Shown here in pieces: positions 1 through 9,500 of a stretch of 32,562 bases of DNA (positions are counted from its first letter, which is position 1; each line of letters begins with the position of its first letter). The stretch is from assembly GCA_016182655.1 (NCBI GenBank), contig JACPGB010000011.1:1-32562 (forward strand), read 5' to 3'. The position numbers and the translations under genes were made by a program. Source of the stretch: Deltaproteobacteria bacterium (GTDB lineage: Bacteria; Desulfobacterota; GWC2-55-46). The notes under the pieces are model-generated. The model ran no database searches. It was given only the letters and a program-made list of their open reading frames with translations, and was not told where the DNA came from.

Positions 1-285
1 GAGGTTCCCGGAGAAGCTTCGCGCCCCCGAATATGACGAAGGAGCCGAGGTGCGCAGCGTCCGCCAAAACGGTGAAGTTAAATTTAAAAACGGCCTCTAC
101 TTCCTGTCCGAACTCCTCGCCGGAGAAAAAGTCGGCCTCGTTGAGATCGAGGACGGAAAACACGAAATCCGTTTCGGCTTCCATCCGGTCGGAATTCTCG
201 ACCTGAGGCTTGGGGGAGTCAGGCCTAAGTTAACCAAAACGTAACCTATGTCCATAGGTTAAAATGTAACCCATGTGCATGTTGC
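1..285 (+). mobile_element. Right end of an insertion sequence (IS481-like), partial
   Basis: The transposase tail is followed by a perfect 8-bp inverted repeat, AACCTATG-tc-CATAGGTT (243-260), which overlaps the stop codon. After it come tandem near-copies of GTAACC(T/C)ATGT at 241-251 and 266-276. Terminal repeats of this kind are usual at IS481-type ends. The exact outer boundary cannot be fixed because the other end and a target duplication are not visible. Confidence 0.55.
2..244 (+). CDS. C-terminal part of an IS481-like transposase (truncated by window edge)
   Basis: The frame is open from the first bases of the window and ends in TAA at 242-244, so only the last ~80 residues are seen. 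The text RQNGEVKFKNGLYFLSE, followed by GEKVGLVEIEDG and a short beta-rich end (HPVGILDLR), is the C-terminal module found after the DDE integrase core in IS481-type transposases. The catalytic DDE residues lie outside the window. A GTG at 50 could be read as a start but is internal to the conserved module. The assignment rests on recalled family resemblance, so the exact IS family is less certain than the transposase call. Confidence 0.72.
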   Translation, partial: RFPEKLRAPEYDEGAEVRSVRQNGEVKFKNGLYFLSELLAGEKVGLVEIEDGKHEIRFGFHPVGILDLRLGGVRPKLTKT

Positions 286-288
286 ACA

Positions 289-358
289 ACGCGGCAAGCC
301 GCGGGGTATTAGACCCTAAGAGAGAATAAAAGGGTTCTGGTTGCAAACCTGCACCCGC
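289..358 (+). repeat. Two-module dispersed repeat, left copy (hairpin module A plus module B)
   Basis: Module A (289-331) holds a perfect palindrome CGCGGC-aa-GCCGCG (290-303) and a second small hairpin GGGT-attag-ACCC (304-316), then an AATAAAA tail. Module B (337-358) reads CTGGTTGCAAACC followed by TGCACCCGC. Module A recurs at 28972-29014, and module B recurs inverted at 32424-32445. It lies between the IS end and the 3' end of uvrA. Confidence 0.7.
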
Positions 359-367
359 GCCCTAAAC

Positions 368-3220
368 TTAATTTATTACTTTTGCCCTCTGCGGCCTCTT
401 CTTCAATATCTCCTTCAGGAACTCCCCTGTATGCGACCCCTTTGTCCCTGCGACGTCTTCTGGCGCGCCCTCGGCGATGACCCTGCCCCCGGCATCCCCG
501 CCCTCTGGGCCGAGGTCGATGATGTGGTCGGCGGACTTTATGACGTCAAGGTTGTGCTCGATGATGACTATCGTGTTTCCCGCATCCCGCAACGACATGA
601 GCACGTCGAGTAATTTCTGGATATCTGCAAAGTGGAGGCCGGTCGTCGGCTCGTCCAATATATAGATGGTCCTGCCAGTGGCCCGTTTGGACAACTCCCT
701 CGATAGCTTTATCCTCTGCGCCTCGCCGCCGGATAGGGTCGTCGAGGGCTGGCCTATCCGTATATAGCCGAGCCCAACGTCATTTAGTGTCTTGAGCTTA
801 TCCCTTATCTGCGGGATGTGCTCGAAGAATTGAAGCGCCTCGGAGACAGAAAGATTCAGGCACTCGGATATGTTCTTGCCCTTGTAGCGGACCTCAAGCG
901 TGTCCCTGTTGTAACGCTCGCCCCTGCACGCATCGCATGTCACATAGACGTCCGGGAGGAAGTGCATCTCCACCTTTATAAGCCCGTCTCCCTTGCAGGA
1001 CTCGCACCTGCCGCCTTTAACATTGAAGCTGAAGCGCCCGGGGCCGTAGCCCCTGACCTTCGCCTCGGGCAGTTCGCTGAAGAGCTCCCTTATCGGCGTG
1101 AAGAGCCCGGTGTAGGTCGCGGGGTTCGAGCGCGGCGTCCTCCCTATCGGCGACTGGTCGATGTCGATGACCTTGTCTATGAACTCAATGCCCGAGATAG
1201 AGGACAAGTCCCCTGCCCTTACTTTGGAGTCGTAGAGCCTCTTCGCGAGGTTCTTATACAGGGTGTCGATTATGAGCGTCGATTTGCCGGAGCCGGAGAC
1301 ACCCGTCACGCACGTCATGAGCCCGACCGGGAACTTCACCGTGAGGTTTTTGAGGTTGTTCGCCTTTACGTCCTTCAGGACGATATATCTCCCGTCCGGC
1401 CTCTTTCTCTTTGGGGGCACCGGTATCTCGAGCTCGCCCGAGAGGTACTTGCCCGTAAGGGACGCGCGGCTCTTGATTATCTCCGCGTAAGTCCCCTTTG
1501 CGACTATCTCTCCTCCGTGGACGCCCGCGCCCGGCCCCATGTCGATGATATAGTCGGCCTCCATCATCGTCTCCTCGTCGTGCTCGACGACGAGGACGCT
1601 GTTGCCCATGTCGCGTAGCCTCCGGAGGGCGGACAATAACCGGCGGTTGTCCCTCTGGTGGAGGCCTATGGAGGGCTCGTCGAGTATGTAGAGGACGCCG
1701 ACGAGGCTTGAGCCTATCTGGGTAGCGAGCCGTATCCTCTGCCCCTCGCCGCCGGATAAGGTCGAGGCCGCCCGTTCGAGCGCGATGTAGTCGAGGCCGA
1801 CGTTCGTGAGGAAGTTTAGCCTCTCGCCGACCTCTTTCAAGATTCTGCGCGCTATCTCCTGCTTCGAAGGCGGGAGCTTAAGGACCTTAAAGAACGAGAG
1901 CGCGTCCTTGATGGACATCCTCACTATGTCGCTAATGGACTTCCCGTCGACCTTTATGAATAGCGATTCTTTCTTAAGGCGCGTCCCCTCGCACACAGGG
2001 CACGGCTGGGAGTTCATGTATTTTTCGAGGTCTTCCCTCACATCGTCGGAATCGGTCTCGTGGTAGCGCCTCTCCAGGTTCTGCAATACGCCCTCGAAGA
2101 CCTGCGTGTAGGTGTAACGTGACTTGTCGCTCTGATAAAGGAACTCTATCTCATCCTCGCCGGAGCCGTTCAGGATTATGTCGCGGACCCTCTCAGGGAG
2201 CTTCTTGAAAGGCGTGTTGACGGAAAAGCCGTAGTGGCGCGAAAGCGCCTCCAGCATGGACAAGTACCAGAACGACGCCTGCTTGCCCGTCGACTTGGCC
2301 CAGGGCGCGATGGCCCCTTCCTTTAGGGAGAGGTTGTCGTCAGGGATGACGATCCCGGCGTCGAAGTAGAATTTTTCGCCGAGCCCCTTGCACTCCGTAC
2401 ATGCCCCGTAAGGCGAGTTGAAGGAAAAGGTCGTGGGGTTTATTTCCGGGTAGCTTATGCCGCAGGTCACGCACGAGAGTTTTTCATTAAAGAGCATCTC
2501 CTTCGCGCCGTTGACCTCGACCTTCACGAGCCCCTCGGCGAGGCGCGCCGCGACCTCCAAAGAGTCCGTAAGCCGCCTTAATATCCCTTCCTTTATGATG
2601 AGCCTGTCGATTACGACGTCTATATTGTGCTTCTTCCTCTTGTCGAGTGAAGTGACTTCGCCCAAGTCGAGCATCTCGCCGTCTATCTTTACCTTCGTGT
2701 AGCCGTCTTTTCTTAAAACCTCGAGCTCTTTCCTGTACTCTCCCTTTCTCCCCCTGACTATCGGGGATAGGAGGACTATCTTCGAGCCCTGTTGAAGAGT
2801 CATGACCCTGTCCGCCATCTGCTGGATGGTCTGCGAGGCGATGAGCTTTCCGCAGTTGTAGCAGTGCGGGTCGCCGATCCTGGCAAAGAGGAGCCTCAGG
2901 TAATCGTATATCTCAGTGACGGTCCCGACGGTGGAGCGCGGGTTTTTGGATGTGGTCTTCTGCTCGATGGATATGGCGGGGGAGAGCCCTTCGATCGATT
3001 CCACGTCGGGCTTGTCCATCTGTTCAAGGAACTGGCGCGCGTAGGCCGAGAGGGACTCGACGTAACGCCTCTGCCCCTCCGCGTAGATAGTGTCGAAGGC
3101 GAGCGAGGATTTCCCCGAGCCCGAGACGCCGGTGATGACGACGAGTTTGTCCCTCGGTATCTCGAGATCGATCGCCTTGAGGTTATGGACCCTCGCGCCT
3201 TTTATGGTTATCTTTTCCAT
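368..3220 (-). CDS. uvrA: UvrA, excinuclease ABC subunit A
   Basis: DNA-damage recognition ATPase of nucleotide excision repair; it loads UvrB at lesions. The protein is 950 aa, the usual length, and starts [15 protein letters not shown]. It shows two ABC ATPase modules. The first has Walker [10 protein letters not shown] (about residues 32-40) and signature [12 protein letters not shown]. The second has GVSGSGKST and [12 protein letters not shown], and each module ends in a DEP Walker B (ILDEPS, ILDEPT). Zn-binding CxxC pairs are visible in CYNCGK, CVTCG/CTECKG and CESCKG/CDACRG. Start: ATG at 3218-3220; the ribosome site is weak. It is the last gene of a minus-strand run that also includes mfd, the other repair-targeting factor, 3.3 kb upstream. 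No truncation or missing motif is seen. Confidence 0.97.
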   Translation of the reverse strand: MEKITIKGARVHNLKAIDLEIPRDKLVVITGVSGSGKSSLAFDTIYAEGQRRYVESLSAYARQFLEQMDKPDVESIEGLSPAISIEQKTTSKNPRSTVGTVTEIYDYLRLLFARIGDPHCYNCGKLIASQTIQQMADRVMTLQQGSKIVLLSPIVRGRKGEYRKELEVLRKDGYTKVKIDGEMLDLGEVTSLDKRKKHNIDVVIDRLIIKEGILRRLTDSLEVAARLAEGLVKVEVNGAKEMLFNEKLSCVTCGISYPEINPTTFSFNSPYGACTECKGLGEKFYFDAGIVIPDDNLSLKEGAIAPWAKSTGKQASFWYLSMLEALSRHYGFSVNTPFKKLPERVRDIILNGSGEDEIEFLYQSDKSRYTYTQVFEGVLQNLERRYHETDSDDVREDLEKYMNSQPCPVCEGTRLKKESLFIKVDGKSISDIVRMSIKDALSFFKVLKLPPSKQEIARRILKEVGERLNFLTNVGLDYIALERAASTLSGGEGQRIRLATQIGSSLVGVLYILDEPSIGLHQRDNRRLLSALRRLRDMGNSVLVVEHDEETMMEADYIIDMGPGAGVHGGEIVAKGTYAEIIKSRASLTGKYLSGELEIPVPPKRKRPDGRYIVLKDVKANNLKNLTVKFPVGLMTCVTGVSGSGKSTLIIDTLYKNLAKRLYDSKVRAGDLSSISGIEFIDKVIDIDQSPIGRTPRSNPATYTGLFTPIRELFSELPEAKVRGYGPGRFSFNVKGGRCESCKGDGLIKVEMHFLPDVYVTCDACRGERYNRDTLEVRYKGKNISECLNLSVSEALQFFEHIPQIRDKLKTLNDVGLGYIRIGQPSTTLSGGEAQRIKLSRELSKRATGRTIYILDEPTTGLHFADIQKLLDVLMSLRDAGNTIVIIEHNLDVIKSADHIIDLGPEGGDAGGRVIAEGAPEDVAGTKGSHTGEFLKEILKKRPQRAKVIN

Positions 3221-3299
3221 TATTTCGAGATGTTTAAAGGAACGGATTCGGTACTACGATAATCGCGAATAAAACGGTCTCTCCAGCGAATGAAGCCCC

Positions 3300-3461
3300 T
3301 TGAGATTGCTTCGCTTTGCTCGCAATGACAAAAACGACCCCACCCTTCCTCCCCTTGTTAAGGGGAGGAGTTTAAAGCTCCCCTCCTTGACAAGGAGGGG
3401 CCGGGGGAGGTCGCCTTTCTCTTAAAACGACCCCACCCCGCCTCCCCTTGTTAAGGGGAGG
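3300..3461. repeat. Cluster of three perfect hairpins plus a half palindromic element
   Basis: The gap between pdxA and uvrA holds CCTCCCCTT-gtt-AAGGGGAGG twice (3348-3368 and 3441-3461) and a reverse-type hairpin CCCCTCCTT-gac-AAGGAGGGG (3380-3400). Each is a perfect 9-bp stem with a 3-nt loop. The flanking text aacgaccccaccc is also repeated (3333-3345 and 3426-3437). The left part (3301-3330) matches one arm of the palindrome at 4501-4589. These look like dispersed REP/MITE-type intergenic repeats; no gene is seen. Confidence 0.8.
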
Positions 3462-3470
3462 CGTAATATA

Positions 3471-4430
3471 CTATTTTCTCTTATTCGCCATATCCGTGGC
3501 TATCTCTATCGCCGATATGAGGCTCTCCGGTGAGGCTACGCCCTTCCACGCGATATCATACGCAGTCCCGTGGTCTACCGATGTCCGTATTATCGGGAGC
3601 CCGAGTGTAGCGTTTATACCGTCCTCAAAGTGGAGGAGCTTCAACGGCCCGAGCCCCTGGTCGTGATACATGCAGACGACGCAGTCGAACTCCTTCTTTT
3701 TTACGGCCCTGTAAAAGACCGTATCCGGAGGGAGCGGCCCTATGGCGTTTATGCCGAGAGAACGCGCCTTCTTTACCGCCGGGACTATTACCTTTTTTTC
3801 CTCGTCCCCGAACATCCCGCCCTCTCCGGCGTGCGGGTTCAGGCCTGCTACGGCTATCCTCGGCTTTTTAAAGCCGAAGAACTTCTTAAAAGAGTTATCC
3901 GTTATCTTAATTGTCTTAAGCACCGACTGCCTTGTGACGAGCTTCGGCACGTCCCTGATGGATTCGTGGATGGTGACCAGTATGACCTTTAAATCCACGC
4001 CGCCGAGCATCATGGCGAAGTCTTTTGTGTTCGTGAGGTGCGCTATGAACTCGGTGTGTCCGGGAAATCCGAAACCCGCCTTCTTAGCCGCCTCTTTGCT
4101 TATGGGGGCCGTGACGATTGCGTCCGCGCCCCAGTTCGAGGCCATCCGAACCGCCCCTTCTATATATGATATCATGGCAAGGCCGGATTCCCTTGTGGGC
4201 TTTCCGGGCTTCAAGGTCTTCAGATCAAGCGCGGAGACGTTTATGACTTCGTCCTCTGATAAGGGCTTGAGGCCGAGCTTACCGGCTATATGCTTGAGCA
4301 CCCCCTCGTCCCCGAAGACAACGGGGCTCGCGATTTTTCGCACCCGCTTGTCGCTTAACGCCTTCAATATTATTTCCGGGCCGACCCCGACGGGGTCGCC
4401 CATTGTGATGGCGATTATAGGCTTCTTCAT
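3471..4430 (-). CDS. pdxA: PdxA, 4-hydroxythreonine-4-phosphate dehydrogenase
   Basis: NAD-dependent enzyme of the DXP-dependent pyridoxal phosphate pathway; it oxidises 4-phosphohydroxy-L-threonine. The protein begins MKKPIIAITMGDPVGVGPE, the family N-terminus. It contains VTAPISKEA, GHTEFIA and GLNPHAGEGGMFG, with the metal-binding histidines of this family. It ends at TAG (3471-3473) and is 319 aa, normal length. An in-frame ATG 42 bases upstream exists, but the conserved N-terminus fits 4430, with an AGGG a short distance upstream. It lies downstream of surA, a common pairing in proteobacteria, but a 168-bp gap with a long palindrome separates them. Confidence 0.95.
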   Translation of the reverse strand: MKKPIIAITMGDPVGVGPEIILKALSDKRVRKIASPVVFGDEGVLKHIAGKLGLKPLSEDEVINVSALDLKTLKPGKPTRESGLAMISYIEGAVRMASNWGADAIVTAPISKEAAKKAGFGFPGHTEFIAHLTNTKDFAMMLGGVDLKVILVTIHESIRDVPKLVTRQSVLKTIKITDNSFKKFFGFKKPRIAVAGLNPHAGEGGMFGDEEKKVIVPAVKKARSLGINAIGPLPPDTVFYRAVKKKEFDCVVCMYHDQGLGPLKLLHFEDGINATLGLPIIRTSVDHGTAYDIAWKGVASPESLISAIEIATDMANKRK

Positions 4431-4500
4431 GGTGTTTTTCCCTGCCCTGAAATAAAAGCCCCCTCGCGCCACAGAGGCGTAAGGGGTAATGGACTCTGTT

Positions 4501-4589
4501 TGTCATTGCGAGGAGGGTTTTTCCGACGAAGCAATCTCAAGGGTTCAATAAAGCGAAAATAAGATTGCTTCGCTTCGCTCGCAATGACA
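4501..4589. repeat. 89-bp imperfect palindromic element
   Basis: TGTCATTGCGAG at the left end is the reverse complement of CTCGCAATGACA at the right end. An inner pair, CGAAGCAATCT and AGATTGCTTCG, is also inverted. The whole block can fold into a long hairpin. One arm recurs at 3301-3330. Such elements are common, non-coding dispersed repeats; here it separates surA from pdxA. Confidence 0.8.
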
Positions 4590-4598
4590 TCTTTTTTT

Positions 4599-5555
4599 CT
4601 ACAACCTTATCTCTATATGCGCGTACTTTTTGACTTCCTCCAGCCAGAAGTCGAACCGCTCGTCCATCGTCTTCTTGAAGAGCTTGTCCTGTATCCGGTC
4701 CTTTACCTCTTCAAGCGGCGTCTGAGCGGCCGCCTTCATCTCCACGAGCTCGATGAAGTACGCGCCCTCTGAGTTGATCATGGGCCCGGCTATGGAGCCT
4801 GCCTTAAGCTTCGACGCGGCGTCCTCGACGGCTCTGTCCAGCTCGCCCGCCTTCATCCACCCCATCTCCCCGCCTGAGGCGGCGCCGAAGCCTTCGGAGT
4901 ACGCCATTGCGAGTTCGCCGAACGGCTCGCCTTTTTTTATCCCATCCTCGACGGCCTTGAGCTTCAGTTTATAGACTTCCTTGTCGGCCGAAGGGATGAA
5001 TATCATGTTCAGCCTGTAGGAGGGCGGGGATACGAAGTCGTTACGGTGCTGTCGCCAGTACGCCTCGATGTCCTCGGGGAGCACCATTATCTTCGAGCGT
5101 ATCTCCTTGTTTATGAACTTTACCTGCCGTATCTGTTCCTTCAGCTGTTCCCTGTATTCCTTATAAGTGAGGCCGCTCTGGGCAAGCGCGAGAAGGAGAC
5201 TCTCCTGCGTAAGGCCGTTCTGCCTCTTTATGTCATCGACGGCGAGGTCTATTTCCCTCTCGCTTATGTCTATGCCTGCCTTGTCAGCGGCCTGCTTTAC
5301 GAGCTTCTGCTCGATGAGCCCGTCGAGCATCTTCGAACGGAGCTCATCGGCCTTTTTGCCGTCCTTCTTGTCGGCGGGGCTGAGCTTTTCGGTAGCCATC
5401 GCGGCGGCCGCGTTCAATTCGGATAAGGTTATGATGCTGTCGTTTATTACCGCGACGACCCTGTCGACGACCTCGGCCTTTGCCGGAGCGCAAAACAAGG
5501 TGACAAAGAGGAGCGGCGCGAGCGCGATCTTGATCGTACTAAAGACCCCTCTCAA
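4599..5555 (-). CDS. surA: SurA-like periplasmic chaperone / peptidyl-prolyl isomerase
   Basis: Periplasmic chaperone for outer-membrane proteins. A signal peptide (hydrophobic IKIALAPLLFVTLFC, then APAKA cleavage) precedes a SurA N-terminal domain (VVDRVVAVINDSIITLSEL, about residues 28-150) and one parvulin PpiC domain (about 165-270, with GEMGWMKAGELD). Start choice: TTG at 5553-5555 overlaps the upstream gene's TGA (5552-5554) and sits 7 nt after GGGAGG, so translation is probably coupled. A longer ATG reading from 5609 would put a charged 18-residue extension before the signal peptide and overlap the upstream gene by 58 bp. E. coli SurA has two parvulin domains; this shorter form has one. 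Confidence 0.88.
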   Translation of the reverse strand: MRGVFSTIKIALAPLLFVTLFCAPAKAEVVDRVVAVINDSIITLSELNAAAAMATEKLSPADKKDGKKADELRSKMLDGLIEQKLVKQAADKAGIDISEREIDLAVDDIKRQNGLTQESLLLALAQSGLTYKEYREQLKEQIRQVKFINKEIRSKIMVLPEDIEAYWRQHRNDFVSPPSYRLNMIFIPSADKEVYKLKLKAVEDGIKKGEPFGELAMAYSEGFGAASGGEMGWMKAGELDRAVEDAASKLKAGSIAGPMINSEGAYFIELVEMKAAAQTPLEEVKDRIQDKLFKKTMDERFDFWLEEVKKYAHIEIRL

Positions 5556-6478
5556 AGGAGCTCCTCCCTTATCTCTATCTTTGATATCTTTTTCTGTTCC
5601 CTTATCCATTCCGAAAACACCCTGTCGGCCTCATCGGCCCGTATATGTTCGATTATCTTCTTTTTTACCGAGGCGAAGTCCTCTTTGACGGCCTTCCTCT
5701 TTTCCTCTACAAGGAAGATGTGGAAGCCGTAATCGGTCCTCACGACCTGGCTTATCTCCCCGGGTTTAAGCCTGAAGACCACGGCCTCGAATTCCTTGGG
5801 CATCTCTCCCCTTGCGAAGAACCCGAGGTCGCCGCCTCCCCTGTTCTCGGGGCCGAGCGAGACCTCTCCCGCGACGACGGCGAAGTTTGCCGCATTCAGC
5901 CTCTTTCTTATCTTCCTCGCCCCTTTGTACGAGCCGACGACTATCATCCTGGCCCGCACCTCCGCTGGCCTGTAATAGTCCCTTATATGCTCCTGATAAT
6001 ATTTGAGGGCCGCCTCGTCCGTGACCTTGGCGCCTGAGGTGACCCTGTCTATCATCTTCTGGATGAGGAGCTTCCTCCTTATCTCCTCTTTCCATTTATC
6101 GATCGACCCGTAACGCTCGCTTATGGCCTCCTTGAAGGTCTCGTCCCCGTAGTCTTTCCTCAAGACCTCCTCCTCGGCAGATAACTCGGTCTCGGATACC
6201 TTGAGTTTCAGCCTCCGGGCCTCGTAAAGGACGAGTTCCTCTTCCACGAGCTCGTTCAAGAGGTCTTTCTTGAGTTCCGCTATCTCCTCGGACGCGTAAT
6301 GCCGGTCCGACGGGATGAGCCTCTTCAGCGCGTCCCTGTACTGGGTGTAGGTTATAACGGCGTCGTTGACCTTGACGACGTATAACGCATCGTTATCCTT
6401 TGACGCCAGGCACCCGGCGAGGAGGAGCGCGAAGGCCCCCAGCTTTAAGCCCCGCGCGATACGATCAATATATTTCAT
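5552..6478 (-). CDS. Parvulin-type PPIase lipoprotein (PrsA/SurA-like)
   Basis: Predicted membrane-anchored periplasmic foldase. The protein starts MKYIDRIARGLKLGAFALLL and has lipobox LLAGC, so the mature N-terminus would be a lipidated Cys. A SurA-N-like helical region (VVKVNDAVITYTQYRDAL to about residue 150) precedes a PpiC domain with GDLGFFARGEMPKEFE and YGFHIFLVEE. Start: ATG at 6476-6478 with GGAG 8 nt upstream. A GTG at 6529, overlapping the mfd stop, is possible but would bury the lipoprotein signal. It sits between mfd and surA in a tightly packed run; paired PPIases of this kind probably act together on secreted proteins (inference). Confidence 0.88.
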   Translation of the reverse strand: MKYIDRIARGLKLGAFALLLAGCLASKDNDALYVVKVNDAVITYTQYRDALKRLIPSDRHYASEEIAELKKDLLNELVEEELVLYEARRLKLKVSETELSAEEEVLRKDYGDETFKEAISERYGSIDKWKEEIRRKLLIQKMIDRVTSGAKVTDEAALKYYQEHIRDYYRPAEVRARMIVVGSYKGARKIRKRLNAANFAVVAGEVSLGPENRGGGDLGFFARGEMPKEFEAVVFRLKPGEISQVVRTDYGFHIFLVEEKRKAVKEDFASVKKKIIEHIRADEADRVFSEWIREQKKISKIEIREELL

Positions 6479-6525
6479 CAATATATCTCCGCACTTGCAA
6501 CGGCCGCTCAAGCCCGATAAATATA

Positions 6526-9500
6526 TCACCCCTTGAGAAACTCTTTCAACACATATCTCGCCTCTTCTATGGGCGAGGAATCCTCTTTCATGTATACGAT
6601 GAAGTGCCCGTCAGGGGTGAGCCTGTACCTTTTAGGCTCCTTTGACGCCATCTTGAGGGCCTTTTCGACAAGAGCCTTTCCGTGCGGCGTGTCAGAGAGG
6701 TCCTGGAAGGAGAAATAGAGCCTCGTCCCTTTCTGTATGAGCTCTTTAGCGCGGACTTTTTTAAGGGGGAACTTTAAAGACATTATCTGCATGAGATTAA
6801 GGATAAGCGCCGGGACTTCTCCGTAGCGGTCCGCCATCTCTTCCTCTATGGCGGTTATGTCGTACTCGGAGCCGACCGAAGCGAGCCGCTTGTAGAACGA
6901 TAGCCTTTGTCTCGCGTCCGGCATATACTCCTCGGGGATGTACTGCGAGACCTTGAGGTTTATTTCAGGCTCGACCTCCTCGACTATCTCCTCGCCCTTA
7001 AGCTCCCTTACCGCCTCTTCGAGCAACTGAGTATACATTTCAAATCCGACCTCGGCTATCTGGCCCGACTGCGCCGTGCCAAGGAGTTCCCCCGCGCCCC
7101 TTATCTCCAGATCGTATGTGGCAATTTTGAAGCCCGAGCCCGGCTCGCAGAGCTCTTGAATGACCTCTATTCTTTTCCGCGCGTCGTCGGTAAGCTCGGC
7201 GATCGACGGGCAGATGAAATAGGCGTAGGCCCTGTGCTTACTCCTCCCCACCCTGCCCCTTAACTGATAGAGCTCGGCGAGCCCGAACCTGTCCGCCCTG
7301 TTTATGACTATGGTGTTTGCCGACGGGATGTCGAGGCCGGACTCTATTATGGCAGTCGAGAGCAATATATCGTACTCCCTGTTTATGAACCCGAGCATCT
7401 TCTTCTCGAGCTCGCCTTCCTTCATCTGGCCGTGGGCCACGGCTACCTTAGCCCCGGGCACGGCCTTCCTCAAGAACTCCTCTATCCTGGCTATCGACTG
7501 TATCCTGTTATGGACGAAGAAGACCTGGCCGCCGCGATTTAGCTCCCTCTCTATCGCTTCCCTTATTGCCTCCTCGTCGAACCGGACGACATTTGTCCTT
7601 ATGGCGAGCCTGTCTTCCGGAGGCGTATTAATTATACTCAACTCCCTTATCGAAGCCAGTGACATATGTAGGGTCCTGGGGATGGGGGTGGCGGTGAGCG
7701 TAAGGCAGTCGACCTTTTTCCTCAAGGCCTTGAGCCTTTCCTTATGCGCGACCCCGAACCTGTGCTCCTCGTCTATTACGATCAGCCCCAAATCCTTGAA
7801 TCCTATATCTTTTTGCAACAACCTGTGGGTGCCGATAAGTATATCGACCGTCCCGTTTTTGAGCCCCTCGACGACCTCTTTCTGCTCCTTTTTGGACCTG
7901 AACCGGCTCAAGACCTCGACGTTTACGGGATATGGGGAGAGTCTCCGGGAAAACGTCCTGTAGTGCTGTTGGGCAAGGACCGTCGTCGGCACGAGGACCG
8001 CGACCTGTTTCTTGTCGAGCACGGCCTTGAACGCGGCGCGTATCGCGACCTCTGTCTTGCCGTAGCCGACGTCCCCGCAGATGAGCCTGTCCATGGGCCG
8101 GGGCTCCTCCATGTCCTTCAAGGTCTCTTCTATTGCCCGGGCCTGGTCCGGGGTCTCGTCAAATTCGAACGAGGCCTCGAACTCCTGGAAGAGCCTGTCC
8201 GGCGGAGAGAAGGCGAAGCCGTCGGCGACCTGCCGTTCGGCGTAGAGCTTCAAAAGCTCTCCGGCGAGCCTCTCAACAGACTCCTTTACCTTCCTCTTTG
8301 TCTTTTCCCACCCGGGTCCCCCGAGCTTGTCGAGCTCCGGGGACTTGCCCTCGACCCCGTGGTACTTGGATATCTGGTCCATCCTCCAGACCGGGAGATA
8401 GAGCTTGTCACCGCCGCGATATTCGAGCAGGAGAAAGTCGCTCTCAATATTGTCGATCGATAGCCTCTTCAAGCCCCTGTAGAGGCCGATACCGTGCTTG
8501 GCGTGGACGATGAAGTCTCCGACGGATAAATCCTGAAGCTCGGTCAAAAATGCGTCGAGTTTCCTCGAAGGCGGCGCCCTCCTCTTGACGCGCTCGCCGA
8601 AGACCTCTTCCTCGGAGACTATGGCGATCGAGTCGAGCGGGAGCCTGAAACCGGTCGATATTGCGCCCGTTGCGATACATAAGCCGCCGCCTTCGTGCGA
8701 GAGCATATCCACGCCCTTTATGACTCCGGGGCTCAGATCGTAGCCTCCGAGGAGGTCCCTTGTCCGCTCGGCCTGCGCCTTGTTATGCGCCGAGATGTAG
8801 ACCGACTTCCTTTCCATAAGCCACCCGCCGATCCTGTCCGCAAGAGGCTTTAACAGCTCGTCAGTCCCTTTCCTCAGGCCCATCTCCTGCTTGAGGTCGA
8901 GGTTTGATTCAACGGGGAATACCGAGCCTGCGCCCCGGATCGATTCGATCTCAAGGAGCGCACTGCCTTTGAATGAAGAGCGCGCCTCCTCCGGCGCAAG
9001 ATAGAGGTCGTGCGGCGGGACAAAGAAAAGTTTCCCGGCTTTAAGCCTCTCCTCGGCGTTCTTAAGGTCCCGCTCGAACCTCTCGATCTCAGCAGAGACG
9101 AGGTCGGGCTCGAAGAGCGCGACGAGCGTATCATCTTTCAGATAATCGAAGACAGTCTCAAGGCTGGGGTAGAGGAGCGGAAGGAGGGTATATAAGCCGC
9201 CGAGGTTCGCGCCCTCCCTTAACTTATCCGACAAAGGCTCCCAGGCCTCGCGCTTGAGTTGCAGAGCGTCCGCCCTCTCCATGAGCTTTTCGCGGGCCTC
9301 GGACCTTGCGTCCCTCGGGAGAGCCACCTCCTTTGCCGGGAGCACCCTCGCCTCTTTTATACCTTCAAGCGACCTCTGCGTCGATATGTCGAAATGGCGG
9401 ATCGATTCGATATCGTCCCCGAAGAACTCTATCCTCAAGGGAGCGGTATACATGGGCGGGAATATATCGAGTATGCCGCCCCGTATCGACATCTCGCCGC

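Noticed and set aside
818-1618. Long plus-strand frame inside uvrA
   Set aside because: Antisense of conserved UvrA codons in a GC-rich gene; sequence has no domain features.
3300-3461. CRISPR-like array from the repeated 21-bp hairpins
   Set aside because: Units are self-complementary, unevenly spaced and only three; no cas genes.
3742-4455. 237-codon plus-strand frame over pdxA
   Set aside because: Mirror of the pdxA coding strand; pdxA motifs are complete on minus.
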